Shown: piece after piece, positions 5,372 to 13,862 of the stretch
How the letters are laid out: each line of letters opens with the position of its first letter
How positions within the stretch are numbered: the stretch's first letter is position 1
Assembly (NCBI GenBank): GCA_051888775.1
Contig: JBJFCE010000106.1
Span: 1 to 26,476, forward strand
Direction: 5' to 3'
Length of the DNA stretch: 26,476 bases
Origin: JBJFCE01 sp051888775
GTDB lineage: Bacteria > Bacillota > Clostridia > Lachnospirales > Lachnospiraceae
Translations under genes and position numbers: made by a program
Notes under the pieces: generated by a model
The model's input: the letters and a program-made list of their open reading frames with translations, nothing else
The model's database searches: none
Told to the model about the DNA's origin: nothing

Positions 5372-7419
5372 GAAATGTCACCTTCTTTTATCATATTATC
5401 CAATGTGTTTTTTAAGATCTGAATCGCATTTTCCATCGTGGTATTTTCCATCTGTGCTCCGGCAATATTCATATGTCCGCCGCCTCCGAGCTTTTCCATA
5501 ATGACCTGAACATTGACCTCATCAATCGAACGTGCACTGATATAGATCATATTCTGGTATTCGGTAAATACAAAGCTCGCCTTGATGCCGACAATGTTCA
5601 AAAGCTCATTTGCTGCCTGCGCGCCGATCACGGTAGGACTCTGCAGACCTTGTGAAGGGCAGACAGAAATTGCATACGATTCATGGAAGATTTCCGCCTG
5701 TCTGACTGCTTCTGCTTTTGCCTTGTATTCTGTAGCATCCTCACGGAACATCTTACGGACTCTTGTCACATCCGCGCCGCTCCTGCGCAGGAATGCTGCA
5801 GCCTCAAAGGTTCGTACGCCCGTCTTACTCATAAAATTATTTGTATCGATCATGATACCGGAGTACAGGCAATCCGCTTCAACGCTGCGGATCTTTATAC
5901 CGTCACCCACATACTGTAAAATTTCTGCTACCATTTCACAGGAACTGGATGCATAGGGCTCGACATAGGAAAGTGTTGCATTCTCCACAACCTCGGCGCC
6001 CTGTCTGTGATGATCCAGCACAACAATGGATTTGCAAAGATGTAAGAGTTCCGGACATTCCGTGATACTCGGCTTATTCACATCCACGATCACCAATACG
6101 GTATTATTTCCCGCCCGCTCCATTGCCTGCTGGCTGGTTACGATCATATCTTCTTCATAATCCGGCTGGCTCATGTAGCGGTCTACAATGGGCTTTAGGG
6201 ATGTGGTAACATCATTTAACATGATATAGGCTTTCCGTTCCAAAGCCTTTGCAATACATGCAATACCGACTGCTGCACCAAAGCTGTCGACATCCGCAAG
6301 GCGATGCCCCATGACGATCACCTGATCCTTGGTGCTGATAATTTCTTTTAAGGCATGGGCTTTGACACGGGCTTTGACACGGGTATTCTTCTCTACCTGC
6401 TGGCTCTTGCCACCGTAATATGCAACCGTATTCGGACTCTTGACAACCGCCTGATCGCCGCCTCGCCCAAGTGCCAGATCAATTGCGGTTCTGGCAAATT
6501 CATAATCCTGCGCATAGGTCAGCCCGTCCAGACCGATACCGATACTCAGCGTAACTGCCATTTCGTTTCCGATATTGACCGTCTTCACATCCTCCAGCAG
6601 ATCGAACTTCACTTCCTTTAACTGCTGAACTGCTTTTTTACGAAGTACCACAAGATATTTATCTTTTTCAAGCTTCTTGACGATACCGTCCTGTGCGGAA
6701 ATATATTTATTGATCTTTCTCTCGATCAGTGCCGTCAACAGGGACCTTCTGACCTCTTCGACACTCTCTAATGCCTCGTCATAATTGTCCAGATAGATCA
6801 TACCGACAGCAAGAGACTGGTCGTCATTTTCCTGTAATGCAATGCGAAGTGCAGTCTCATCAAACAGATACAGCGCGATCAGATAACCGTCATAATCCTT
6901 ACCCGCTACAATATCGCTGTTCTCTACCATTTCCTTTAAGGAAATCTTTTTCATCTTAACGGAATATACATTTCCTTCATATTCCATCGTTTCCTCTGTT
7001 GCTTCCTCTACTCCGGGCAGTTTCTCCCTCGTCAGGCCCGGAAACAGTGTCGTGATCGACTTTCTGTAACCTTTCTCCTTATGTACCACTGCTTCAAAGC
7101 GTGCATTCGTCCAAATGATCTTGCCGGTTTCATCCAGCAGTGCATGCGGCAGCTCCAGATCACGCAGTAGCTGCTTTTGAATCTGTCCGTACTGCGTTGC
7201 AAAGCTGATCAGCTCATTCATGATGATCGGCTTGTTATAACTCATCAGTAAAAAAACAATAATGAAATACACGATGACGAAAGCCGTCAGCAGAATACCT
7301 GCTCCTACGCTGACAAAATAGATGATCACATTGATCAGTGCGAGCAATACTCCCAACAGCAATGTAGACTGCAAATATGTTCTTAACCGCCCTTTCAGGC
7401 GTATCTTGCTATTACTCAT
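5368..7419 (-). CDS. gdpP: Cyclic-di-AMP phosphodiesterase GdpP (DHH family)
   Basis: This 683-residue membrane protein hydrolyses c-di-AMP to pApA and so affects potassium balance, wall stress and beta-lactam tolerance. Two N-terminal membrane helices (about 15-60) are followed by a PAS-like domain (about 85-150), a degenerate GGDEF domain (about 170-300) and the DHH/DHHA1 catalytic domain (about 340-670). Catalytic motifs are present: GHRLADVDSFGAAVG, VIVDVNKP, VVLDHHRQG, SGIMIDTNNF and the DHHA1 GGGGHMNIAGAQ. The modified GGDEF region lacks a canonical GGDEF signature (RGGDQAVV in its place), as is usual in GdpP. Length is slightly above the 655-aa B. subtilis protein. It is the first gene of the operon and is coupled to rplI by a 4-nt overlap. 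Confidence 0.96.
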   Translation of the reverse strand: MSNSKIRLKGRLRTYLQSTLLLGVLLALINVIIYFVSVGAGILLTAFVIVYFIIVFLLMSYNKPIIMNELISFATQYGQIQKQLLRDLELPHALLDETGKIIWTNARFEAVVHKEKGYRKSITTLFPGLTREKLPGVEEATEETMEYEGNVYSVKMKKISLKEMVENSDIVAGKDYDGYLIALYLFDETALRIALQENDDQSLAVGMIYLDNYDEALESVEEVRRSLLTALIERKINKYISAQDGIVKKLEKDKYLVVLRKKAVQQLKEVKFDLLEDVKTVNIGNEMAVTLSIGIGLDGLTYAQDYEFARTAIDLALGRGGDQAVVKSPNTVAYYGGKSQQVEKNTRVKARVKAHALKEIISTKDQVIVMGHRLADVDSFGAAVGIACIAKALERKAYIMLNDVTTSLKPIVDRYMSQPDYEEDMIVTSQQAMERAGNNTVLVIVDVNKPSITECPELLHLCKSIVVLDHHRQGAEVVENATLSYVEPYASSSCEMVAEILQYVGDGIKIRSVEADCLYSGIMIDTNNFMSKTGVRTFEAAAFLRRSGADVTRVRKMFREDATEYKAKAEAVRQAEIFHESYAISVCPSQGLQSPTVIGAQAANELLNIVGIKASFVFTEYQNMIYISARSIDEVNVQVIMEKLGGGGHMNIAGAQMENTTMENAIQILKNTLDNMIKEGDIS

Positions 7420-7486
7420 GTAAAAACCCTCTTATTGATAACTGCCGGAGCCGAACTATCTTCCGGTAAATAACCACTTTGGATTT

Positions 7487-7600
7487 ATTATACCATTATT
7501 CCACAAGATGTGCCATAACATTATGTAGGGTTTTCTTGTTGTTTTATCGCAAAAGTCTGTAATTGATTATCATTATGCCATTGATCGCTTCTCTCGTCAA
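7487..7600 (-). promoter_or_regulatory. Promoter region of gdpP-rplI-dnaB
   Basis: On the minus strand, TTGACG (7600-7595), a 17-nt spacer and CATAAT (7577-7572) form a good sigma-A promoter. A second perfect TATAAT sits closer to the gene at 7492-7487 but lacks a clear -35. The rest of the 7420-7653 intergenic stretch is AT-rich and shows no ORF or RNA structure I can support. Confidence 0.6.
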
Positions 7601-7653
7601 TTTGTGCCAATTGATTTCCTGTTTTTATAGTACAAAAATATATTCTCCCACGC

Positions 7654-7694
7654 AAAAAGGCACCTTTTAGAATCGAAATTCTAAAAAGTGCCTT
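7654..7694 (-). terminator. Terminator of rpsF-ssb-rpsR
   Basis: A 16-bp stem on the minus strand (7694-7679 with 7672-7657) has a 6-nt loop and ends in TTTTT. One position is C.A as read on the plus strand but G.U on the minus strand, which supports transcription from the minus strand. Confidence 0.93.
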
Positions 7695-7706
7695 GTACTA
7701 CGAAAA

Positions 7707-7973
7707 TTAATCCTGTGTATACGGCATAAGAGCGATATGTCTTGCACGCTTGATTGCAACGGTTAATGCTCTCTGATGCTTTGCACAGTTTCCGGTGATT
7801 CTTCTGGGAAGAATCTTACCTCTCTCAGATACGTATCTCTTTAACTTTGCAGTATCTTTGTAATCAATTACGTTATCTTTGCCACAGAATACACAAACTT
7901 TTTTTCTTCTGTGCAGACCGCCACGTCTCTTCATAGGAGCGTCGGTCTTGTCAGCTGCTTTATTGTAAGCCAT
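7707..7973 (-). CDS. rpsR: Ribosomal protein bS18 (zinc-type)
   Basis: This 88-residue small-subunit protein partners bS6 at the platform of the 30S subunit. The core KDTAKLKRYVSERGKILPRRITGNCAKHQRALTVAIKRARHIALMPY is standard. A CVFC pair together with GNCAKHQ supplies a CxxC...CxxH zinc site, the C+ form common in Clostridia. It is the last gene of rpsF-ssb-rpsR, 35 nt after ssb, and is followed by a terminator. Confidence 0.98.
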   Translation of the reverse strand: MAYNKAADKTDAPMKRRGGLHRRKKVCVFCGKDNVIDYKDTAKLKRYVSERGKILPRRITGNCAKHQRALTVAIKRARHIALMPYTQD

Positions 7974-8008
7974 TGTAAAGCCTCCTATCTCAAATTGCTT
8001 CTCAACTC

Positions 8009-8455
8009 TTAGTTAAACGGCAGTTCCTCGTCAATTCCGTCCGGAATATTCATGAAACCGTCACTTGCCGGTGCCGGAGCTTCACGTCTTACCGCTCCTC
8101 CGGTATAACCCCCGTCACCACCGGCCATAGATGCATTCTTGCTCTCGGCGAACTCCAAATTATCTACCATAACACGTACACTGTAGACCTGCTGTCCATC
8201 CTTGTTCGTGTAGTTGTCATTCTGGATTCTGCCTTCCAGCAATATCTTGACTCCTTTGTGAAGATACTTCTCAACAAATTCAGCCTGCTTGCCAAATGCC
8301 GTACAGTTAAAGAAATCCGCATCGGCTTCACCTTCACGCTTAAATCTGCGGTCTACGGCAATGGAGAATCTTGCGATCGCCATATTATTAGCACCCTGAG
8401 AATATCTTACCTCGGGATCTCTGGTCAAACGTCCCATAAGAATTACTCTGTTCAT
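8009..8455 (-). CDS. ssb: Single-stranded DNA-binding protein
   Basis: This 148-residue protein has an OB-fold domain (about 1-108) starting MNRVILMGRLTRDPEVRYSQ, with FNCTAFGKQAEFVEKYLHKG. A Gly/Ala/Pro linker follows, then the acidic tip DEELPFN that binds partner proteins. It forms tetramers on ssDNA during replication and repair. It lies between rpsF (16-nt gap) and rpsR, the canonical bacterial order. Confidence 0.98.
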   Translation of the reverse strand: MNRVILMGRLTRDPEVRYSQGANNMAIARFSIAVDRRFKREGEADADFFNCTAFGKQAEFVEKYLHKGVKILLEGRIQNDNYTNKDGQQVYSVRVMVDNLEFAESKNASMAGGDGGYTGGAVRREAPAPASDGFMNIPDGIDEELPFN

Positions 8456-8471
8456 ACTTCTCTCTCTTTCT

Positions 8472-8759
8472 TTATGCTTCCTGTTTTACGCACAAAAATC
8501 TGATGACGTTTTCCATAATACGAACGTTGTTTTCAACCTGTACAGGAACTGTTGCGTCTGCATCAAACTGAATGAAATAATAGAAGCCCTCTTTCATATG
8601 CTGAATATCATATGCCAGCTTCTTCTTTCCCCAGTCATCTACATTCGTAACCTGTCCGCCGAATCTTTCGATATAGCCTTTGCATTTTTCAATGACAGCT
8701 GCTCTCTCGTCATCTTCGACCTTTGCACTTACAACAACGCATAATTCATACTTGTTCAT
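8472..8759 (-). CDS. rpsF: Ribosomal protein bS6
   Basis: This 95-residue protein starts MNKYELCVVVSAKVEDDERAA. AAAAGGAGG lies 10 nt before this ATG. A longer frame opening 51 nt upstream would run through this ribosome binding site and is rejected. GGQVTNVDDWGKKKLAYDIQHMKEGFYYFIQFDA is the family core. It binds bS18 and 16S rRNA. As first gene of the operon it may feed back on its own leader as in other bacteria, but I could not identify the S6:S18 RNA motif with confidence. Confidence 0.97.
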   Translation of the reverse strand: MNKYELCVVVSAKVEDDERAAVIEKCKGYIERFGGQVTNVDDWGKKKLAYDIQHMKEGFYYFIQFDADATVPVQVENNVRIMENVIRFLCVKQEA

Positions 8760-8825
8760 GCTTTCGTTACCTCCTTTTGGTCTCTGGCCCCTTTCTGTTA
8801 GAAGGAGCAAGGAAAAAATAATATA

Positions 8826-8856
8826 TCACGGAGTTATAGAATAACACAAGACTCCT
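8826..8856 (-). promoter_or_regulatory. Possible promoter of rpsF-ssb-rpsR
   Basis: In the 103-nt gap after the DUF951 gene the minus strand has TTGATT, a 17-nt spacer and TATTCT, within AT-rich sequence. The -10 matches only four of six positions, so this is tentative. Confidence 0.35.
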
Positions 8857-8862
8857 GTGAAA

Positions 8863-9045
8863 TCAAGCTTTTTCGCGAATTTCCCGTACATTTTTTTCAA
8901 GTGCCGGACGTGCCAGCATGATCTGATGTCCGCAGCCGCAGCATTTCAGTCTGAAATCGGCTCCGCTGCGAAGCACCTCCCATTCCTTGCTGCCGCACGG
9001 GTGCTGTTTTTTCAATTTTACAATATTTCCCACCTGAATATTCAT
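8863..9045 (-). CDS. DUF951 family small protein (YyzM-like)
   Basis: This 60-residue protein reads MNIQVGNIVKLKKQHPCGSKEWEVLRSGADFRLKCCGCGHQIMLAR and has a charged C-terminus, the hallmark sequence of the DUF951 family in Firmicutes. The start is placed at the second Met because AAAGGCGG lies 6 nt before it. The first ATG overlaps that site. The cysteines (HPCG, CCGCGH) suggest a small zinc or nucleic-acid-binding fold. The function is not known. In Firmicutes it is often found near replication and rpsF genes, as here (upstream of rpsF, same strand). Confidence 0.9.
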   Translation of the reverse strand: MNIQVGNIVKLKKQHPCGSKEWEVLRSGADFRLKCCGCGHQIMLARPALEKNVREIREKA

Positions 9046-9152
9046 GGGCATCCGCCTTTCGGTTCACGGCAACACTTTGCCGTTCTTTCATAATATATCA
9101 ATATTCTTCCCTACCGGAATTCTCTGATCGTGCTGCTTCCGTTTCACACTCA

Positions 9153-9887
9153 TCAGACTTTGATCTGAGACAATACCTCACCTATGCTTCCCTGAATCAC
9201 CAGATCTGCCATACTGTCCCGCCCGGTTGCAGTCTTATTGATCAGCACCAGCCTGTTTCCCTGATAATAATCGATCAGTCCTGCTGCCGGATATACCACC
9301 AGCGAGGTTCCTCCGACGATCAGCATATCTGCTTCTCTGATACAGCGGATGGACTCCAACAGGATATCCTGATCCAGCCCTTCCTCATACAATACCACAT
9401 CTGGCTTGATACCGCCACCGCAGACATCGCACACCGGCACCCCCGCAGCCGCTTTCATATACTGCGCATCAAAGAACTTTCCGCATTCCTCGCAATAATT
9501 GCGATGGACGCTGCCGTGCAGCTCCAATACCTTTTTACTTCCGGCTGCCTGATGCAGTCCGTCAATATTCTGTGTGACCACTGCCGTCAGCTTTCCTGCC
9601 TGCTCCAGCTCGGCAAGCTTCCTGTGTGCGGCATTTGGCTTTGCATCCAGATACAGCATTTTATCATGATAAAACCGATAGAATTCCTCCGGATTTCTTC
9701 TGTAAAAAGTATGACTCAGAATCGTTTCGGGCGGATACGCATAAGTCTGATGATACAGTCCGTCCACACTTCGAAAATCCGGAATTCCGCTCTCGGTCGA
9801 AACTCCCGCACCGCCGAAAAATACAATGCGGCTGCTCTCTCCGATCCATTTTTGCAGCTGCTCTATCTTTTCTGAACTCTCATCCAT
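9153..9887 (-). CDS. cobB: Sir2-family NAD-dependent protein deacylase
   Basis: This 244-residue sirtuin removes acyl groups from lysines using NAD, giving nicotinamide and O-acyl-ADP-ribose. The Rossmann signature FFGGAGVSTESGIPDFRS is at about 23-40. TQNIDGLHQAAG follows, then LELHGSVHRNYC with the catalytic His. Two zinc pairs are present, CEEC and CDVC, and then GGGIKPDVVLYEEGL and MLIVGGTSLVVYPA. Length is typical of a stand-alone bacterial sirtuin. Ribosome binding site AAGGAAGGA precedes the ATG. It has its own extended -10 promoter and is separated from the large operon by a long inverted repeat. Confidence 0.96.
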   Translation of the reverse strand: MDESSEKIEQLQKWIGESSRIVFFGGAGVSTESGIPDFRSVDGLYHQTYAYPPETILSHTFYRRNPEEFYRFYHDKMLYLDAKPNAAHRKLAELEQAGKLTAVVTQNIDGLHQAAGSKKVLELHGSVHRNYCEECGKFFDAQYMKAAAGVPVCDVCGGGIKPDVVLYEEGLDQDILLESIRCIREADMLIVGGTSLVVYPAAGLIDYYQGNRLVLINKTATGRDSMADLVIQGSIGEVLSQIKV

Positions 9888-9926
9888 GGCAAATCCTTCC
9901 TTTACATGTACTGGCTCATCATGCTA

Positions 9927-9935
9927 ATTATAACA
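9927..9935 (-). promoter_or_regulatory. Extended -10 promoter of the sirtuin gene
   Basis: The minus strand reads TGTTATAAT, a full consensus extended -10, about 40 nt before the ATG. No convincing -35 lies at the usual distance, which is acceptable for extended -10 promoters. Confidence 0.55.
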
Positions 9936-9979
9936 CATCCCTGCCATATACGCATCCTGAAAAGGTCTCCAATTACAAA

Positions 9980-10178
9980 ATTTCGCAGTTTCAGCCCCAG
10001 ACAGCATCCGGGTACGGCGGGCAGATATTCCGGCTGGTGACCCTTGAAAAACGTCGGTACTTAGCGAGGTACTTTCGAGCTTAGTACCGCTACGCTTTTT
10101 CATGGAGTGAGAACGTGTCACCAGCCGGAATATCTGCCCGCCGTACCCGGATGCTGTCTGGGGCTGAAACTGCGAAAT
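9980..10178. repeat. 199-nt palindromic element: perfect 62-bp inverted repeat around an inner hairpin
   Basis: The left arm 9980-10041 starts ATTTCGCAGTTTC and ends GGCTGGTGAC. The right arm 10117-10178 is its exact reverse complement, all 62 positions. The 75-nt centre folds again: TGAAAAA...CGGTACTTAGC pairs with GCTTAGTACCG...TTTTTCA. The element fills most of the 305-nt gap between the last operon gene (stop at 10193) and the sirtuin promoter. It has no coding capacity, and no clear target-site duplication is seen. As RNA it would form a very stable hairpin that could end or protect the long operon transcript. It could also be a non-autonomous mobile element. Confidence 0.95.
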
Positions 10179-10192
10179 CTCCTTCAATCTGC

Positions 10193-11287
10193 TCAGGCTC
10201 CTGTATGCGCCATCTTCGGATGAAACACAGGATGCTCTGCCTGATATTCATCCACAACCGTACGGATCAGATGCAGATTCTCCGTCGGTACATCCAACGG
10301 CAGGGAACAGCCCGGTGCAAAAATAAAACGATTGTCTCCGGCTTCTCTGACGGCGGTTGCCAGTCTCATACGGAAACGTTCTTTTACCTCTTCCTGTGTG
10401 CCGTAAAAATCGTAAAACTGATCCGTTCCGCCAATCAATATTTTATCCGTCATCGCACGAAGATCTGCAACCGCGGTAACACCCTTTCCGGTCAATCCGT
10501 GCGGAACATTTTCCCAGTTGATCGCCTGTATATCATACTTGGCATAAGTCTCCATATACAGATTGTGCTGACCGTGGACATGCAGAATATTAAACCATGT
10601 CCGTCCCTTGATATACGCTAACAGCTTTTCATCATAGCTTTGGCTGAACTCCTCAAAATATTCGGGCGGCAGCATTTCCGGTGACGTATTTTTCGTTGAT
10701 ATGAACAGTCCGTCCGCTCCCGCATCAATAAACGCATCTGCGATTCTTTTATCACTTTCCAGTAACGCATCCAATGCTTTATGTACTTTTTCCGGACATT
10801 GTCTGATATACTCCACAAATCGATCATTGCCGCCGCACAGATCAGGCAGAAGTGTACTCGGTGTAAAAACAGTAGCAAGTACCGGCTTGTCTCCCCTATA
10901 ATGCTCTGCAAGCTGCCTGACCACTTCCGCATTATATCGAATGACCGGATTTGCAGCAGAATCCAATACCGGAAGTGTCTCCAGCGCCGCCTCATCCTTG
11001 ATAAGCACCTCTTCGATATCTGCCAGACGCTTGGTCTTCTGATACTCTAACGGAATGTTTTCCTCATAAAAGCATAACTTCTCTCCGTAAGCCTCCTGCG
11101 TATACCAACCGTTCGACATCAGCTTTACAAAATCCCATCGGTGCTCGTCCGTCATTTTGATTACTTTTTGTACAAATTCATTCACCGATTTGCGGTCAAC
11201 TTCCGGTGTATGAACCCATCCGCACGCGCCGATTGCGTCCACCTGTTTCTTTTGCAGCATTGCCTGAATCTTCTCTGTACCCGTCAT
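10193..11287 (-). CDS. Uroporphyrinogen decarboxylase/MtaA-like protein
   Basis: This 364-residue protein belongs to the URO-D superfamily, which includes heme URO-D and zinc-dependent methyltransferases of the MtaA/CmuA type. The C-terminal half shows FNILHVHGQ (H236, H238), GGTDQ, and FAPGCSLPLDVPTENL (C327). In MtaA-type enzymes the zinc ligands are H-x-C plus a late Cys, and here the middle ligand is His. That points to a metal-binding methyltransferase-like role rather than porphyrin decarboxylation. No heme genes and no corrinoid protein are nearby. It is the last gene of the operon, 17 nt after the amidohydrolase. The substrate is unknown, and heme URO-D is unlikely given the context. 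Confidence 0.85.
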   Translation of the reverse strand: MTGTEKIQAMLQKKQVDAIGACGWVHTPEVDRKSVNEFVQKVIKMTDEHRWDFVKLMSNGWYTQEAYGEKLCFYEENIPLEYQKTKRLADIEEVLIKDEAALETLPVLDSAANPVIRYNAEVVRQLAEHYRGDKPVLATVFTPSTLLPDLCGGNDRFVEYIRQCPEKVHKALDALLESDKRIADAFIDAGADGLFISTKNTSPEMLPPEYFEEFSQSYDEKLLAYIKGRTWFNILHVHGQHNLYMETYAKYDIQAINWENVPHGLTGKGVTAVADLRAMTDKILIGGTDQFYDFYGTQEEVKERFRMRLATAVREAGDNRFIFAPGCSLPLDVPTENLHLIRTVVDEYQAEHPVFHPKMAHTGA

Positions 11288-11304
11288 TTTGTATTCCCCC
11301 GTTT

Positions 11305-12468
11305 TTATAAAAGTGTCCTGATCTTCTCATAGCAGTTCAGCGCATTTTCCCGAAGTATCATCTTTGCTACATCATGTGCGCGTTCCTCTGTCATATAATG
11401 CTCTTCAACAAAATTATTCAGCAGATTCTTTAACAGGCTGCGAAAATGATGTGGGCTGTACCAATATAGTTCCGGCAGCATCGTCCCATCGCTGCCGTAC
11501 ATGATCTTATCAAGCGGTGCGCGTTCAAGCAGTGCCCTGAGTCTTGCGGCACCGTTGACTGTTCCGAACCAAACCACACCGGAAAAGTCGGAATAGACAT
11601 TTCCGAATTGCAGCACCAGATTGCCGGTATCCTCTTCATACGGATGCCCTCCGTGTAACAGAACAATCTTGATCCTGTCGCGGACACGACTGTCCATCAG
11701 GAAGCGAGTCATATAAATCGGATTCATGGTCCGATAATCAATATACTGCCCAGCGCCCTGACCGGTATGAATCTGTATCGGCAGATCATATTTTGCCGCA
11801 AAATCCGTTCCGTGCATCAGAAAAAACTGATACAGCACTTTTCGTTCTTCCGGTCCCGCGGTCTGACAGCGTATTTTTTCATATGCCTCCGCTGCCTGTT
11901 TTTCCGTATAAAAATCAATATCCAGACCACCATAATATGCCGCACAGGATTTGATGCCGACAGTTTTCCCGTCCGATACCTGCGCAGTAAATTCCCGGTC
12001 AAATTTCTGCAGAAATCCCGAAAACGGTAACTTTTCCGGCAGCAATTCGTCTATCAATCTTTCAATGCGCACAATATGGCATTGCTTTTCTTCCGGAATA
12101 GATGCATTAAAATATGCAATTTCTTCCTTGGTATATAATGCGCCGAATAACGGGCTTCCGATCTCCATGCAGTACATATCCACATTGCTGTTCTGCACCA
12201 TGGCGGCAAAAAATCCCTTCGGATCTTCACGATAGCGCCGTTCTCTTTCTGCCTCTATCTCTGCTGCGGACGCACTGACCGGCATATCCAGATAGGTACG
12301 AAGCCGCTCTATCATCGTATGATACAAAATCGTTTCCCGTGCATGCTTCTCCTGTCCTTTTCCCAGTGCGTAACAATTAACCTGAGAAAGATCCGTCGCT
12401 CTGTCCGGATGAATCCTGTGTGCATGCGTATCAATCAATCCGATTTTTGCTAAATATGCTTCCTCCAT
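11305..12468 (-). CDS. Metal-dependent amidohydrolase (Amidohydrolase_2/FluG-N type)
   Basis: This 387-residue TIM-barrel hydrolase has metal-site residues in the expected order: H15 and H17 (IDTHAHRIH), K173 (VGIKSCAAYYGG), H234 (PIQIHTGQG), H272 (VLLHGGHPY) and D327 (MYGSDGTML). The start MEEAYLAKIGLIDTHAH is preferred because GGGAG lies upstream of it. A longer frame 21 nt upstream lacks a ribosome binding site. Such enzymes cleave C-N or C-C bonds in amides, ring compounds or carboxylates. The sequence does not identify which. It lies 54 nt after the cysteine desulfidase gene and just before the URO-D-like gene, so it may work on the same imported compound. Confidence 0.85.
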   Translation of the reverse strand: MEEAYLAKIGLIDTHAHRIHPDRATDLSQVNCYALGKGQEKHARETILYHTMIERLRTYLDMPVSASAAEIEAERERRYREDPKGFFAAMVQNSNVDMYCMEIGSPLFGALYTKEEIAYFNASIPEEKQCHIVRIERLIDELLPEKLPFSGFLQKFDREFTAQVSDGKTVGIKSCAAYYGGLDIDFYTEKQAAEAYEKIRCQTAGPEERKVLYQFFLMHGTDFAAKYDLPIQIHTGQGAGQYIDYRTMNPIYMTRFLMDSRVRDRIKIVLLHGGHPYEEDTGNLVLQFGNVYSDFSGVVWFGTVNGAARLRALLERAPLDKIMYGSDGTMLPELYWYSPHHFRSLLKNLLNNFVEEHYMTEERAHDVAKMILRENALNCYEKIRTLL

Positions 12469-12522
12469 CCTATGTTTCTCCCCATACACTGCTCAAGCCG
12501 GACTCCCCGATGATGAAACCCT

Positions 12523-13827
12523 TTACTCATCAAGCATCAGCCTGACAATTTCTTTATCTGTTTGTTTCATTCCTTCTTTTCCGAGATGACCGATATTGCG
12601 AATTGTCGCTTCCACACCGTCATTGACGATACCGTCTCCGTATTTAAATTCCTGTCCGTTCATATACATGTGATAACCTAAGATTCCTGCCTCGACACTG
12701 GAAGCGATCTTAGCCGCACAGGACGGCTTGGCACCGTCGCATATGATGCCGGATACGATTGCAACGGAATTAACAAGCGTATGTGCCAATTCCTCATAGC
12801 CTCCGCCATACAGATACGCGATTCCGCAGCCTGCCGCACAGCCTGCACTGACTGCTCCGCAATAAGCAGATAATCTTCCGATCCCCGCCTTTTCATGCAC
12901 GGCAACCAAATTTGAAATTACCAACGCCCGATAGAGCTTCTCCTTTGGCACTGCCAGTTCCTTCGCATATTCAATGACCGGAACAGATACCGTGATGCCC
13001 TGATTGCCGCTTCCGGAATTGATGATGACCGGTAGCTCGCAACCGCTCATACGCGCATCGGAACCGGCTGCCGCATGGGCAATGGCACGGTTTCGCACAT
13101 CTGCGCCGTATGCTTTCAACATAGTCGTTCCGATATTGGCACCGTAATCACCGAGCAGTCCTTCCTCTGCGATCGCGGTATTATACTGGATCTGAGGATC
13201 CAGCATCGGACGTACATCGGCAAGGTCACAGGTATTGGCAAAGTCTATGATATCCTCCAGATTTAGCAAACTTTTGTCTGCCAGCCCAACCTCGGTATCT
13301 TCTTCCACAATGCCCTGCTCCAGCTTTTCCTGCATATCGGTCGTAAACAGCACCTTTCCGCTTTTTTCGACATGGATGATATTGGTATGATACTGGCTGA
13401 TCCGGACCTTTGCATATTCATCTGCCGCATGCAGTACCAGGATGATATCAAAAGTGACATCATTATCCAGTGCCTCTACCGTCATCGGTACCGTTTCCAG
13501 AAAATGCTTCATTTCTTCTTTTTGCTGTTCTGATACCTCTGAAATAACCTCCAGCTGTTTCTCTGCAATTCCCGCCACGATGCCTGCCGCAGCCGCAGCT
13601 TCGATACCCTTTAATCCTCCGGTATTAGGTACTACTACGCTTTTTACATTCTTGATGATATTATTGCTGACCAGAATCTCTACCCGATCGGGGAGACCGC
13701 CCAGTACTTCTCTTGCCTTAGCTGCTCCATATGCGATCGCTATCGGTTCGGTACAGCCCATTGCCGGAACAAGCTCCTCCTTCAAAATCTGTACATAGGT
13801 TGTATATCTTTTGTCTGTCTTTTCCAT
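12523..13827 (-). CDS. cyuA: L-cysteine desulfidase family protein (CyuA/YhaM-like, UPF0597)
   Basis: This 434-residue protein matches the length of E. coli CyuA (about 436). The start MEKTDKRYTTY is chosen for GGAAGGA 8 nt upstream. Family features are LVPAMGCTEPIAIAYGAA with a conserved Cys (C25), NNIIKNVKSVVVPNT, MSGCELPVIINSGSGNQG, GCAAGCGIAYLYGG and SGIICDGAKPSCAAKIASS. The conserved cysteines hold a [4Fe-4S] cluster as in serine dehydratases. CyuA enzymes convert L-cysteine to pyruvate, ammonia and sulfide. Being in one operon with an amino-acid-type ABC importer and an ATC-hydrolase-like protein fits cysteine or cysteine-precursor catabolism. Activity on serine or another beta-substituted amino acid cannot be excluded. 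Confidence 0.9.
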   Translation of the reverse strand: MEKTDKRYTTYVQILKEELVPAMGCTEPIAIAYGAAKAREVLGGLPDRVEILVSNNIIKNVKSVVVPNTGGLKGIEAAAAAGIVAGIAEKQLEVISEVSEQQKEEMKHFLETVPMTVEALDNDVTFDIILVLHAADEYAKVRISQYHTNIIHVEKSGKVLFTTDMQEKLEQGIVEEDTEVGLADKSLLNLEDIIDFANTCDLADVRPMLDPQIQYNTAIAEEGLLGDYGANIGTTMLKAYGADVRNRAIAHAAAGSDARMSGCELPVIINSGSGNQGITVSVPVIEYAKELAVPKEKLYRALVISNLVAVHEKAGIGRLSAYCGAVSAGCAAGCGIAYLYGGGYEELAHTLVNSVAIVSGIICDGAKPSCAAKIASSVEAGILGYHMYMNGQEFKYGDGIVNDGVEATIRNIGHLGKEGMKQTDKEIVRLMLDE

Positions 13828-13862
13828 TGCTGTCGTCCTTCCTGCGCACTGTGATTGCACGA

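Noticed and set aside
7500..7615. Sigma-54 promoters suggested by two TGGCAC boxes on the minus strand upstream of gdpP
   Set aside because: Neither box has a TTGCA-type -12 element at the required 5-nt spacing. A sigma-A promoter fits better.
8760..8862. S6:S18-binding autoregulatory leader RNA of rpsF
   Set aside because: The leader is in the right place, but I could not find the characteristic hairpin with confidence by eye.
9924..10187. 87-aa minus-strand ORF and the matching plus-strand ORFs reading QFQPQTASGYGGQIFRLVT
   Set aside because: The same peptide appears on both strands because the region is a perfect inverted repeat. There is no coding signal.
10193..11287. Heme biosynthesis gene hemE
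   Set aside because: The protein is a URO-D superfamily member, but its motifs are closer to MtaA-type proteins and no other heme gene is nearby.
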